Of a stretch of 64,000 nucleotides of DNA, positions 1 through 9,141 are shown piece after piece (the stretch's first letter is position 1; each line of letters opens with the position of its first letter). The position numbers and the translations under genes are program-made. The notes beneath the pieces are model-generated. The model had not been told where the DNA came from and did no database searches. It was given only the letters and a program-made list of their open reading frames with translations. Origin of the DNA: Rubrivivax sp. (GTDB taxonomy: Bacteria > Pseudomonadota > Gammaproteobacteria > Burkholderiales > Burkholderiaceae_C); contig JAEUPC010000241.1 of assembly GCA_016789865.1 (NCBI GenBank), forward strand, positions 1 to 64,000, given 5' to 3'.

Positions 1-882
1 GCGGATGTACGGCCGCACGTCCACCACGCTGCCGGTGACGGTGATGCCGGGCATCGTGCCCAGCGCCAGGATCTTCGGGCTCGGGTCGGCGCCGACGATC
101 ACGAGCTTCATGGTGCCGCGCTCGCGGCGCAGGATCGGCCACACCTCCTTGCAGAAGCGCAGCATGCACTCCTGGTTGGGGTAGTAGTCCATGCGGCCGA
201 TGAAGCTGACGGTGTCGGTGTCGTAGGCGCCGCCGGTCCTGGGATCGGGACAGAAGAAGTCGGCGTCCACCCCGTTGGGAAACCAGTCGGTCGCCGCGCC
301 CGTGCCGTAGTCCTCCAGCGTCTGCCACTCGGCGCGTGTGGTGGCCGTGCACAGGTCGAACCGGCGCGCCAGGCGCTTCTCGGCCCACAGCATCTTGTGG
401 CCTTCGAAGGTGTAGCCCAGCGACAGCGGGAACGGCTTGTAGTTCGCGTACTCGAGCCACTTCTGCGAGTCCATGTCGCCGAAGTCGAGGATCTTGGGCG
501 TGTCGCTCACGTGCTCGACGTACTGCGCCACCGACGAGCAGTGAACGAAGATCAGGTCGTAGTGCTGGCGCCTGAGCAGCTTGCGCACGCGCGCGGCCAG
601 CTCGCCGCTGTAGAAGTAGCCCATCGACGATGGCGTCACCAGCGGCAGCCGCGCGATCATTCGCAGGTACTGCACCGGCTCGCTGACGTGGCCCATGTAG
701 TACGCGCCGCAGTGCGGCTTGATGCCATGGCCTTCCATCGCCTCGGCCGACGAGCGTGCCAGCGAGCACACCGTCACCTGGTGGCCGGTGGCCTGCAGGT
801 GGCGGATCATGTTGAACGGCCGGATCTTGCCGCCCCGCTTGGGCGGGTACGGGAAGCGGTGACAGAGGTAGAGGATGTTCAT
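1..882 (-). CDS. XrtA-associated glycosyltransferase (TIGR03087-like), 3' end cut off
   Basis: A GT4-type (GT-B fold) glycosyltransferase that should add a sugar to the lipid-linked exopolysaccharide repeat unit at the cytoplasmic membrane. The 294 codons present start with MNILYLCHRFPYPPKRGGK, the typical N-terminus of the PEP-CTERM/EpsH1-associated sugar transferase family. The donor-domain start (VSFIGRMDYYPNQE) and VIVGADPSP are visible; the C-terminal part lies beyond base 1. The ATG shares its A with the TGA of the upstream amidotransferase gene (TGATG), so the two are translationally coupled. The family call is from recognition of the N-terminus; the exact sugar is unknown. Confidence 0.85.
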   Translation of the reverse strand, partial: MNILYLCHRFPYPPKRGGKIRPFNMIRHLQATGHQVTVCSLARSSAEAMEGHGIKPHCGAYYMGHVSEPVQYLRMIARLPLVTPSSMGYFYSGELAARVRKLLRRQHYDLIFVHCSSVAQYVEHVSDTPKILDFGDMDSQKWLEYANYKPFPLSLGYTFEGHKMLWAEKRLARRFDLCTATTRAEWQTLEDYGTGAATDWFPNGVDADFFCPDPRTGGAYDTDTVSFIGRMDYYPNQECMLRFCKEVWPILRRERGTMKLVIVGADPSPKILALGTMPGITVTGSVVDVRPYIR

Positions 883-2861
883 CAGGCGGGCACTGCGTCG
901 CGCGCCGGCCGGGCGGTCCCGGCAGCGCGCGGCGCGGCGAGTTGTCCGAGTTCATCGGCCACGTCGGCGCTGGCACGGCCGTCGAGGTAGACGCGGCTCC
1001 AGACCTCGAGGTTCAGCAGCGCCAGCAGCGCATCGGTGCCGTCGGTGCGGTTGGCTTCATGGTCGGCCAGCAGCGCCGAGACGGCCTCGGGGCGGAACAG
1101 GCCGCGCTGCCGCACCACCGCCGGGGAAAGCAGCTCGCGCACGACGGCCAGCAGCTCGCGCTTCAGCCAGGCTCCCATCGGCGTGCCGAAGCCGCGCTTG
1201 GCGCGGTGCAGGATGTCGTCGGGCAACTGCGGCGAGAGCGCCCGCTTCATCAGGTGCTTGAGCTGGCCGCCTTTCACCTTCAGCGGCCCGGGGATGCGCG
1301 CGGCCATCTCCACCAGCTCGTGGTCCAGCAGCGGCACGCGGCACTCCAGGCTCACCGCCATGCTCATCTTGTCGGTCAGCAGCAGCAGGTCGTCGGGCAG
1401 CTGGGTCTGGGCGTCGACGGCGAACATGCGATTCAGCTCGTCATCGCGGCCGGCGGCGGAGAACGCCGCCGCCAGCCGGTCTTCGGCGCCCGGCCGGGGT
1501 GCAGCCAGCATCAGCTGCGCCACGCTCTCGCGCGACACCACCTGCAGGTAGCTGCGGTAGCGCGCGTCGGCCTCCATCTCTGCACTGGCGATGAAGCCCT
1601 TGGCCAGCCGGGCCATGTTCAACCACTTGTTGTGGCGGTCGGCCGGCAGGCGCGCCGCGGTGGCGCTGGCCACCCGCCGCGCCCAGGCGGGCAGCGCATT
1701 GAACTTGTCCGCGTAGTGGGCACCCAGGTAGCGGCGGTAGCCGCCGAACAGCTCGTCACCGCCCACGCCCGAGAGGATGACCTTCACGTCGCGGCGGGCA
1801 AACTCGCTCACCAGGTAGGTGGTGATGAAGGCCGAGTCGGCGATCGGCTCGTCCATGTGCCACACGAGCCTGGGCAGCAGGCCCACGACGTCGGGCTTGA
1901 CGACGATCTCGTGGTGCTCGGTGCCGAACAGCTCGGCCACGCGGCGCGCGTAGGGCAACTCGTTGTACAGCTGCTCGGCCGCGCCGCCCTCGAAGCCGAT
2001 GGCGTAGGTGCGGATCGGCTGACCGCCGCCGTGCGCGGCCATCGCCGCCACCACGGCGCTGGAGTCGACACCGCCGGACAGGAATGCGCCGATGGGCACA
2101 TCGCTGACCATCTGCATGTGCACCGCGCGGTCGATGCCGGCGCGGATGCGCTCCACCCACTCGGACTCGCCGCAACCGCGGTCCACTTCGGTGGGCAGGC
2201 GCCACCAGCGCCACTGGCGCACCTGGCCGTCCTCCACGGCCAGCAGCGTGGCCGGCGGCAGCTTGCGGATGCCCTTGAAGATCGACAGCGGCGCGGGCAC
2301 GTAGCCCAGGTGCAGGTAGTCGGCCAGCGCGTCGCGGTTGAGCTCGGCGCGCACCCCCGGCAGCCCGAGCAGCGCCTTGGCCTCCGTGGCGAAAGCCACG
2401 CGTTGGCCATCTTGCAGCACGTACAGCGGCTTGACGCCCAGCCGGTCGCGGCCGATCAGCAGGCGCCGCCGCCGCGCGTCCCACAGCGCGAAGTCGAACA
2501 TGCCGTTGAGGTGTTCGACCACCGCATCGCCCCACTGCGCATAGCCGTGCAGCAGCGTCTCGCTGTCGGAGTGCGTCTTGAAGCGGTGGCCCAGCGCCTG
2601 CAGCTGGGCGCGCAGCTCGCGGTAGTTGTAGATCTCGCCGTTGCAGACGATGGTCAGCGTGCCGTCGGCATTGCTGATCGGCTGGTGGCCACCGGCCAGG
2701 TCGATGATCGACAGCCGCCGCATCGCGATGCCGCACGCGCCGTCGATGTGCTGACCCTCGTCGTCGGGGCCGCGGTGGGCGGTGGCGTCGCCCATGGCGG
2801 TGAGCCAGCGCGGCTCGACCGCTGCGCCGTCGAGGTGGATGAGGCCGTGGATGCCGCACAT
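882..2861 (-). CDS. Asparagine synthase-type amidotransferase of the EPS operon
   Basis: Glutamine-dependent asparagine synthase family protein of 659 residues. It has an N-terminal class II glutaminase domain (catalytic Cys2 in MCGIHG, RGPDDEG near 30, NGEIYNY near 74-80) and an ATP-pyrophosphatase synthetase domain with the PP-loop SGGVDSS at 262-268. In exosortase loci such enzymes are thought to amidate a uronic-acid or other carboxylate in the polysaccharide rather than make asparagine; that role is inference. It lies between two glycosyltransferases in the minus-strand operon and overlaps the next start by one base. A second paralogue (4192-6144) sits in the same operon, so the two probably act on different acceptors. 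Confidence 0.9.
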   Translation of the reverse strand: MCGIHGLIHLDGAAVEPRWLTAMGDATAHRGPDDEGQHIDGACGIAMRRLSIIDLAGGHQPISNADGTLTIVCNGEIYNYRELRAQLQALGHRFKTHSDSETLLHGYAQWGDAVVEHLNGMFDFALWDARRRRLLIGRDRLGVKPLYVLQDGQRVAFATEAKALLGLPGVRAELNRDALADYLHLGYVPAPLSIFKGIRKLPPATLLAVEDGQVRQWRWWRLPTEVDRGCGESEWVERIRAGIDRAVHMQMVSDVPIGAFLSGGVDSSAVVAAMAAHGGGQPIRTYAIGFEGGAAEQLYNELPYARRVAELFGTEHHEIVVKPDVVGLLPRLVWHMDEPIADSAFITTYLVSEFARRDVKVILSGVGGDELFGGYRRYLGAHYADKFNALPAWARRVASATAARLPADRHNKWLNMARLAKGFIASAEMEADARYRSYLQVVSRESVAQLMLAAPRPGAEDRLAAAFSAAGRDDELNRMFAVDAQTQLPDDLLLLTDKMSMAVSLECRVPLLDHELVEMAARIPGPLKVKGGQLKHLMKRALSPQLPDDILHRAKRGFGTPMGAWLKRELLAVVRELLSPAVVRQRGLFRPEAVSALLADHEANRTDGTDALLALLNLEVWSRVYLDGRASADVADELGQLAAPRAAGTARPARDAVPA

Positions 2862-2942
2862 GCAGTGGTTGCTCCGGGGTCGTGCTCGGGTGCGGGCGAG
2901 GTGGGCGGCCGGGGGTCGGCAGGAAGTGGCGCGCCGGACGCC

Positions 2943-4172
2943 CTAGGCAGCCAGCGCGGCCGGCACGGCGCGGCCGCGGCCGACGAGCGCCTGCCGGTAC
3001 ACCTCGGCATACCGGGCGACGCTGTGGGTCCAGGTGCGCTCCACCTCGACGAAGCGGCGCGCCTGCTGGCGGATGCGCGGCCACTCGGCCTCTCGCGCCA
3101 GCACGTCGGTGATTGCGGCGGCCAGCGCACCCGCTTCGCCCGGCGGGCACAGGAAGCCGGTTTCCCCGTGACGGATGAGCTCGCGGTGCCCGCCCACGTC
3201 GCTGGCCACGAAGATGCGGCCCTGGGCCATGGCTTCCAGCGGCTTCAGCGGCGTGACGAGCTCGGTGAGGCGGATCGGCAGGCGCGGATAGGCCAGCACG
3301 TCGATCAGCCCGTAGTAGCGCTGCACCTGGGCATGCGGCACGCGCCCGGTGAAGATGACCCGGTCGCCCAGGCCGCGCGCGGCCACCTGGGCCCTCAGCG
3401 CATCTTCCTGCGGGCCGCCGCCCACCAGCAGCAGGCGCAGCGCCGGGCGTGCCGGCAGCAGCAGCGCCAGGGCATCCACCAGCAGGTGCAGGCCCTCGTA
3501 GCCGTAGAACGAACCGGCGAAGCCGAGCACCGTGCAGCCCTGGAGGCCGAGCCGGGCGCGCAGCGCCGGGTCGGCCGGCTCGCCGAAGCGGAAGGCAGCC
3601 ACGTCCACCGCGTTGGGAACGACGGTGACCTTGCCGTCTTCGATGCCACGGGCGGCGATGTCGCCGCGCAGCCCCTCGCAGATGGTGGTGATGCGGTCGA
3701 CCCGGCGCAGCGCAAAGCTCTCCAGCGCGCGCGACAGGCGGTAGCGCAGGCTGCCTTCGGTGGTGGTGCCGTGGTCGACGGCAGCGTCTTCCCACGACGC
3801 GCGCATCTCGTAGACCACCGGCAGCCTGAGCGCGGCATCCGGGCTCAGCCGTGCCCACAGCGCCGGCAGCACGTTGAGCACGGGAGAGTGCGCGTGAACC
3901 AGGTCGGGCTTCTCGGCGCGCACGACTTCGGCGATGCGTGCCGCGGTCAGGCGCATCTGCGCCAGCAGGCCGGCCCCCTGCGGGCTGGGCGTGCGGTACA
4001 GCTTCAGGCCGTCCGCCACCTCCTCGCGGGCCGCGCCCGGCCCCTGCTTGGGCGTGGTGAGCTGCACCGTCTCCCAGCCGCGCCGGCGCTGCTCACGCAG
4101 GATGGCCAGCGTGCGGAAGGTGTAGCCGCTGTGCAGCGGGATCGAGTGATCCAGCACATGCAGGATGCGCAT
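2943..4172 (-). CDS. Exosortase A-associated glycosyltransferase (Daro_2409/TIGR04063-like)
   Basis: GT4 glycosyltransferase of 409 residues with an N-terminal Rossmann acceptor domain (MRILHVLDHSIPLHSGYTFR) and a C-terminal donor domain. The donor-domain landmarks are VLGFAGSFYGYEGLHLL, the TGRVPH segment and PLKPLEAMAQGRIFVASDVGG, the last being the nucleotide-sugar binding region. The N-terminus matches the family that accompanies exosortase A loci. It follows the second amidotransferase by 19 bases and precedes the first by 81 bases in the same direction, consistent with one operon. Substrate sugar cannot be read from sequence. Confidence 0.9.
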   Translation of the reverse strand: MRILHVLDHSIPLHSGYTFRTLAILREQRRRGWETVQLTTPKQGPGAAREEVADGLKLYRTPSPQGAGLLAQMRLTAARIAEVVRAEKPDLVHAHSPVLNVLPALWARLSPDAALRLPVVYEMRASWEDAAVDHGTTTEGSLRYRLSRALESFALRRVDRITTICEGLRGDIAARGIEDGKVTVVPNAVDVAAFRFGEPADPALRARLGLQGCTVLGFAGSFYGYEGLHLLVDALALLLPARPALRLLLVGGGPQEDALRAQVAARGLGDRVIFTGRVPHAQVQRYYGLIDVLAYPRLPIRLTELVTPLKPLEAMAQGRIFVASDVGGHRELIRHGETGFLCPPGEAGALAAAITDVLAREAEWPRIRQQARRFVEVERTWTHSVARYAEVYRQALVGRGRAVPAALAA

Positions 4173-4191
4173 CGGCGTGGGTCCTTGCGCC

Positions 4192-6144
4192 TCAGGCCGG
4201 CACCGCAGCGGCGGCCGCGGCGGTGGGCCGTGCCGCGGCCGGCATCACCCGCTCCTCGATGCCCTGGCGCAGGAACGCCTCGAACATCAGCAGGGTCCAC
4301 AGCGGCGCGCTGTAGTCGCGGCTGCCGTTCTGGTGCGCCTCGACAAGATGGCGAAGGTAGCCCTCGTTGAACCAGCCGGTGGACAGCAGCCGCTCGCCGA
4401 GGATCGATTCGCGCACCCGCTGCTTCAGCGGCCCGCGGAACCAGCGCGCCAGCGGCACCGCGAAACCCATCTTCGGCCGGTACAGGATGTCTTCCGACAA
4501 CTGAGGCTCCATCGCCTTCTTCAGCAGGAACTTGCCCTCGTTGCCGCGCACCTTCAGGCTCGAAGGCAGCGTGGCCAGCCACTCCACCAGCGGATGGTCC
4601 ATCAGCGGCTCGCGCACTTCCAGCGAGTGGGCCATGCTGGCCCGGTCGACCTTGGTGTTGATGTCGCCGACGAGGTAGGTCTTGAGGTCGAGATACTGGA
4701 TGAGCGCCAGCGGGTCGTCGGTGCGCGCCCGGGCCGCGTGATGGTCGAACACCGCCTGCGCGTCGTAGCCGCCGAGCTGGCGCTTGAGCGCGTCGCTGAA
4801 CAGCAGCGTGCGCATCGGGCCACGCAGGATGCTCACCGAATGGAAGTAGGCCTCCACCGAGGTGCGCGCCAGGCCTTCGAAGGTGGTCTTGGCACGAAAG
4901 ACGCGCGGCGCCCAGTCGGCCTTGGGGTACAGGCGGCCCAGCGCGCCGAACAGCGGCCGGCGCAGCCCGTAGGGCAACGCGGCGCGCATGCGTTCCTCCA
5001 TCAGGTGCATGCGGTAGCGGCGGTAGCCGCCGAAGGTCTCGTCACCGCCGTCGCCCGACAGCGCCACCGTCACGCGCTGGCGCGCCAGTTGGCAGACACG
5101 GTACGTGGGGATGGCCGAGCTGTCGGCGTAGGGCTCGTCGTACAGGTGCGCCAGCGTGTCGATGAGGTCGAAGTCGTCGCTCTTGACCGTCTCGACATGG
5201 TGGTCGGTGCGGTAGCGGTCGGCGACGATCTGGGCAAACTGCGACTCGTTGAACCTCGGGTCGTCGAAGGCGATCGAGCAGGTGCGAACGGGCGAGTCCG
5301 ACAGCCCAGCCATCGTCGCCACGACGGCGCTGGAGTCCACACCGCCGGACAGGAAGGCCCCCAGCGGCACCTCGGAGATCATGCGCAGCTTCACCGACTC
5401 GGCCAGCCTTCGCCGCAGTTCCTCGCAGGCTTCGTCGACGCCGATCGTGCTGCCCAGCGAGAAGTCGACGTCCCAGTACTCGCGCTGCTCGGGCTCGCGC
5501 TGGCCGCGCCGCCAGGTCAGCATGTGGCCGGGCGCAAGCTTCTTCGCCTGCTTGAAGATGGTGCGCGGTTCGGCCACGTAGCCAAGCGCAAAGTACTCCT
5601 CGATGGCCAGCGGGTCCACGTCGCGCCGGAGCCCGCCGTGGACGAGCACCGACTTGAGCTCGCTGCCGAAAGCCAGCATGCCGTCGTCCAGCAACGCGTA
5701 GAAGAAGGGCTTCACGCCCAACCGGTCGCGCGCCATGAACAGGGTCTGCCGGTTGCGGTCCCACAGCGCGAAAGCGAACATGCCGCGCAGGCGCTTCACG
5801 CAGTCCTCGCCCCAGGCCTCCCAGGCGTGCACGATGCACTCGGTGTCGCTCTTGGTCCTGAACACATGGCCCAGCGCCTGCAGCTCGGGCATCAGTTCCT
5901 GGAAGTTGTAAATCTCGCCGTTGAACACGATGACCACGCTGCGGTCTTCGTTGAACAGCGGCTGCTGCCCGGTGGCCACGTCGATGATCGACAGCCGTCG
6001 GTGCCCGAAGCCCAGCCCCGGCTCGATGTGCAGGCTGCCTTCATCGGGGCCACGATGGTGCTGCGCGTCGTTCATGCGCTGCAGCACGGCGTGGGCGATC
6101 GGACGTAGTCCGCGGGTGTCGAAGATGCCGGTGATTCCGCACAT
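4192..6144 (-). CDS. XrtA/PEP-CTERM system amidotransferase (TIGR03108-like)
   Basis: 650-residue asparagine synthase-like amidotransferase. Class II glutaminase domain with Cys2 (MCGITGIFDTRG), RGPDEGSLHIEPGLG and FNGEIYNF, then a synthetase domain with SGGVDSS at 266-272 and LSGDGGDETFGGYRRY. The N-terminal text is what I expect of the dedicated exosortase A amidotransferase family, closer to it than the paralogue at 882-2861. Start chosen at the ATG giving Cys2, because the glutaminase nucleophile must be exposed at the N-terminus; an upstream in-frame start would bury it. Probably amidates a sugar carboxylate made by the TviB-like dehydrogenase (inference). Confidence 0.93.
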   Translation of the reverse strand: MCGITGIFDTRGLRPIAHAVLQRMNDAQHHRGPDEGSLHIEPGLGFGHRRLSIIDVATGQQPLFNEDRSVVIVFNGEIYNFQELMPELQALGHVFRTKSDTECIVHAWEAWGEDCVKRLRGMFAFALWDRNRQTLFMARDRLGVKPFFYALLDDGMLAFGSELKSVLVHGGLRRDVDPLAIEEYFALGYVAEPRTIFKQAKKLAPGHMLTWRRGQREPEQREYWDVDFSLGSTIGVDEACEELRRRLAESVKLRMISEVPLGAFLSGGVDSSAVVATMAGLSDSPVRTCSIAFDDPRFNESQFAQIVADRYRTDHHVETVKSDDFDLIDTLAHLYDEPYADSSAIPTYRVCQLARQRVTVALSGDGGDETFGGYRRYRMHLMEERMRAALPYGLRRPLFGALGRLYPKADWAPRVFRAKTTFEGLARTSVEAYFHSVSILRGPMRTLLFSDALKRQLGGYDAQAVFDHHAARARTDDPLALIQYLDLKTYLVGDINTKVDRASMAHSLEVREPLMDHPLVEWLATLPSSLKVRGNEGKFLLKKAMEPQLSEDILYRPKMGFAVPLARWFRGPLKQRVRESILGERLLSTGWFNEGYLRHLVEAHQNGSRDYSAPLWTLLMFEAFLRQGIEERVMPAAARPTAAAAAAVPA

Positions 6145-6447
6145 GGCCTGGGGATGGGGTTCAGCCGCGATGCAGGCGATCGGCACAGCCGGCGCCAAGG
6201 GGCGCGGGCATTGAGCGGCAGCGTCGGAGGATCGTATGCGAGCCCCTTCGTCAACGGCTTTGACAAGCTGCCGCAAACCCTGGGCGGTGCCCACGAACCC
6301 TCGCGGAACATGACATCTCGCACGGCGCCGGACGAAGGGGCAACGCGAGCGCGGGCCGGGCCGGGCCGGCGTGCGCACCACCCAAACCGGCGGCGCGCAC
6401 CTTTCAGGCGGTCACGCGCCTCATCGCTCCCTCTTTCGCGACCCTTG
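6145..6447. other. 303-base gap between EPS genes
   Basis: Non-coding stretch between the glycosyltransferase that ends at 6448 and the amidotransferase that starts at 6144, both on the minus strand. I see no convincing small gene. A GTGCGC/GCGCAC inverted repeat lies near 6372-6402, but there is no following T-run, so I do not call a terminator. The gap is the largest inside the operon and may hold an internal promoter; I found no clear sigma-70 or sigma-54 motif. Confidence 0.5.
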
Positions 6448-7758
6448 TCATGCGCCTCGATAGACCGCCGTGTACCCGTCGATCATCGACTTCAGGCTGA
6501 AGCGCACGCAAACGCGCTCACGCCCCACCTGGCCGAGCGCCCGGGCGGCATCGGGCCGCTGGCACCACTGAATCAGCGTCGCCGCCAGCGCGTCGATGTC
6601 ACCCGCGGGCACCAGCACGCCGGTGCTGCCACCGCTGACGAGTTCGGGGTTGCCGCCCACCGACGTGGCCAGCACCGGCAGGCCGGAGGCCATGGCCTCG
6701 AGGATGGTGTTCGAGATGCCCTCGGCATGCGAGGGCAGCACGAAGGCATCGAAACCGCGCATCAGTTCGGGCACGTCGTGGCGTTCGCCCGGCAGCCAGG
6801 CGAGCTCGGCCACGCCCGCTTCGTGCAGGATGTGCCGGGCCTGTTCGCGCAGCGAGCCTTCGCCCACCATCACAAGCCGCAGCCGCGCACGCAGCGCCGG
6901 CGCCTGCCGCAGCGCGCGCACGAAGGCCTGGGCGAGGTCGGGTTGCGCCTTCACCGTCATCATGCGGCCGACGGTGCCCGCCACCCACAGCCCGGGGTCG
7001 TTGAAAGGGCTGCCGGCCACCGGCTCGCGCCGGGCCACCGCAGCGTGGCCGGCATCGCTGCCCACCGGCTGCGCGGGCCGGAAGCGCAGCGTGTCCACGC
7101 CGTTGTAGACCTGCGCGACACGACGGCCGTCGATACCGACCCGCTCCGTGAGGTAGCCCGCCAGGTCGCGCGACAGCGCCACGTACCGATGCACGAAGGG
7201 CGCATAGGCGCGGCGCATCCACTGGTGGCGCCGGCTCGTGCCGTCAATGTCTTCGGCATCCCGCCCGTGTTCGCCATGCACGCGCAGCGGCACGCCGGCC
7301 CAGGCGGCGGCCGGCTGCATCTCCAGTGCGGCCAGGTTGCGCGTGTGCACCACGGCGGGCCGGCAGCGCCGGAGCAGCTTCACCAGCGGTGGGTACAGGC
7401 GCAGCCCGTGACCCGGGGGCTTGTGCAGGCTGACGAACTCCACGTCGCGGCGGCGCACTCGCGCCGCAAACCCCTCGGCCACCTCCGTGAGCGCGACGAC
7501 CATGTGGCGCGCCGTCGCCCGAGGCATGTGGTTGATGAGGTTGACGAGGCCGTTCTCGAGGCCACCCGTATCGAAGCGGTAGACGATGTGGCACACCAAA
7601 GGCGGCGGTGCCGCCGGTGCGCGCGGGCGCAAGTCGGCCTGCGCGGCGCGCACGGCCTGCAGCGTGGCCCCCGGCGTGGCCGCCGCGCCGGGCGCCAGCA
7701 CGTCGGCCGTGCCGCCGGGGTTGCCGCGTGCCGCACCGCTGTCGAACGGCTTGCCCAT
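6448..7758 (-). CDS. XrtA-associated sugar transferase (TIGR03088-like)
   Basis: GT4 glycosyltransferase of 436 residues. After a roughly 50-residue Ala/Pro-rich leader comes PLVCHIVYRFDTGGLENG, the hallmark start of the second PEP-CTERM/EpsH1-associated sugar transferase family, and near the C-terminus HAEGISNTILEAMASGLPVLATSVGGNPEL in two blocks, the E-x7-E donor-binding region of GT4 enzymes. The start is the ATG at 7758; the frame is open further upstream but enters the dehydrogenase gene. Expected to elongate the lipid-linked repeat unit. The long leader is unusual and could mean a later true start, although no good alternative is visible. Confidence 0.9.
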   Translation of the reverse strand: MGKPFDSGAARGNPGGTADVLAPGAAATPGATLQAVRAAQADLRPRAPAAPPPLVCHIVYRFDTGGLENGLVNLINHMPRATARHMVVALTEVAEGFAARVRRRDVEFVSLHKPPGHGLRLYPPLVKLLRRCRPAVVHTRNLAALEMQPAAAWAGVPLRVHGEHGRDAEDIDGTSRRHQWMRRAYAPFVHRYVALSRDLAGYLTERVGIDGRRVAQVYNGVDTLRFRPAQPVGSDAGHAAVARREPVAGSPFNDPGLWVAGTVGRMMTVKAQPDLAQAFVRALRQAPALRARLRLVMVGEGSLREQARHILHEAGVAELAWLPGERHDVPELMRGFDAFVLPSHAEGISNTILEAMASGLPVLATSVGGNPELVSGGSTGVLVPAGDIDALAATLIQWCQRPDAARALGQVGRERVCVRFSLKSMIDGYTAVYRGA

Positions 7759-7786
7759 CGCGGCGCGGGAACGGTTCAGCGCCCCG

Positions 7787-9067
7787 TCACAGCCGCCAGA
7801 CTCGGTAGCCGGCGGCGCCCAGCGCCTTCTGGTCGAAGGTGGCCTTGACGTCGATGAAGGCACCGCCCTTGACCAGCTTGTTGCCGATCTCGGCCGCCGA
7901 CAGCGCCTGGTACTCGCGGTGCGCGACGGCGGCCACGACGGCGTCGGCCCTCGGCAGGTCCTTCCAAGGCACCAGCCGCACGCCGTACTCGTGCATCGCC
8001 TCCTCGGGGTCGGCCATCGGGTCGGTGACGAACACGTCGACGCCGTAGCTCTCGAGTTCGCGGATGATGTCGATGACCTTGCTGTTGCGCAGGTCGCCGC
8101 AGTCTTCCTTGAACGTGAGGCCCAGCACGTTGACGCGTGCACCCTTGATGAAGCTGCCGCAGGCGATGAGCTGCTTGATCGTCTGCTCGGCGACGAACTT
8201 GCCCATGCCGTCGTTGATGCGCCGGCCGGCCAGGATGACCTGCGGGTGGAAGCCCAGCATCTCGGCCTTGTGGGTGAGGTAGTAGGGGTCCACGCCGATG
8301 CAGTGCCCGCCCACCAGGCCGGGCTTGAACTTGAGGAAGTTCCACTTCGTGCCGGCGGCTTCCAGCACCTCGGTGGTGTCGATGCCGATCTTGTCGAAGA
8401 TGATGGCCAGCTCGTTCATCAACGCGATGTTCAGGTCGCGCTGCGTGTTCTCGATCACCTTGGCGGCCTCGGCGGCCTTGATGCTGCTGGCGCGGTGCAC
8501 GCCGGGGATGATGATCTTCTCGTAGACCTTGGCCACCTTGTCGAGCGTCTCGGGCGTGTCGCCGCTGACGATCTTGAGGATCCTGGTCAGCGTGTGTTCC
8601 TTGTCGCCGGGGTTGATGCGCTCGGGGCTGTAGCCGACGAAGAAGTCTTTCTTCCAAGTCATCTTGCTCTCGCGCTCGAGCACCGGGATGCACACCTCCT
8701 CGGTGGCGCCGGGGTAGACGGTGGATTCGTAGACGACGACGGCGCCCTTCTTCATGTGGCGCCCGGCGCTGATGCTGGCGCCGATGAGCGGCTTGAAGTC
8801 GGGGATGTGCGCCTCGTCCACCGGCGTGGGCACGGCGACGATGATGACGTCGGCCTCGGCAAGCATGGCGCCGTCGCTGGTATAGACGGCGTGCTTGGCC
8901 GCGGCCATCTCGCTGTCGGGCAGCTCGCGCGAGGGGTCGGTGCCGCGCTTGCAGGCGGCCACCTTGTGCTCGGCGATGTCGAAGCCGATGGTGCGCGCCT
9001 GCTTGCCGAACTCGACGACCAGCGGCAGGCCGACGTAGCCCAGGCCGATGACAGCGATGGTTTGCAT
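7787..9067 (-). CDS. tviB: UDP-N-acetylglucosamine 6-dehydrogenase, TviB type
   Basis: NAD-dependent nucleotide-sugar dehydrogenase of 426 residues, oxidising the C6 hydroxyl of UDP-GlcNAc (or a related UDP-sugar) to the uronic acid. Rossmann motif GLGYVG at 8-13; YESTVYPGATEE; VGYSPERINPGD; catalytic Cys256 in GGHCIGVDPYY. These blocks match Vi-antigen TviB more than UDP-glucose dehydrogenase. The ATG at 9067 is preceded by an AGGACC ribosome site. Its product is a plausible substrate for the two amidotransferases in this operon and for the epimerase at 32791-33798 (inference). Confidence 0.93.
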   Translation of the reverse strand: MQTIAVIGLGYVGLPLVVEFGKQARTIGFDIAEHKVAACKRGTDPSRELPDSEMAAAKHAVYTSDGAMLAEADVIIVAVPTPVDEAHIPDFKPLIGASISAGRHMKKGAVVVYESTVYPGATEEVCIPVLERESKMTWKKDFFVGYSPERINPGDKEHTLTRILKIVSGDTPETLDKVAKVYEKIIIPGVHRASSIKAAEAAKVIENTQRDLNIALMNELAIIFDKIGIDTTEVLEAAGTKWNFLKFKPGLVGGHCIGVDPYYLTHKAEMLGFHPQVILAGRRINDGMGKFVAEQTIKQLIACGSFIKGARVNVLGLTFKEDCGDLRNSKVIDIIRELESYGVDVFVTDPMADPEEAMHEYGVRLVPWKDLPRADAVVAAVAHREYQALSAAEIGNKLVKGGAFIDVKATFDQKALGAAGYRVWRL

Positions 9068-9141
9068 GGAAAGGTCCTGTTGTTCGAAGGTCAAGGAAGA
9101 AGGGAGGCTCGGACGCCGCAGCGCATCGTGGCCGCGCGGCT

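Noticed and set aside
942..4370. A very long open frame (over 1,100 codons) on the plus strand
   Set aside because: It is antisense to an amidotransferase and a glycosyltransferase with clear motifs; its translation is His/Gln/Val/Arg-rich without domains, as expected from the reverse of high-GC coding DNA.
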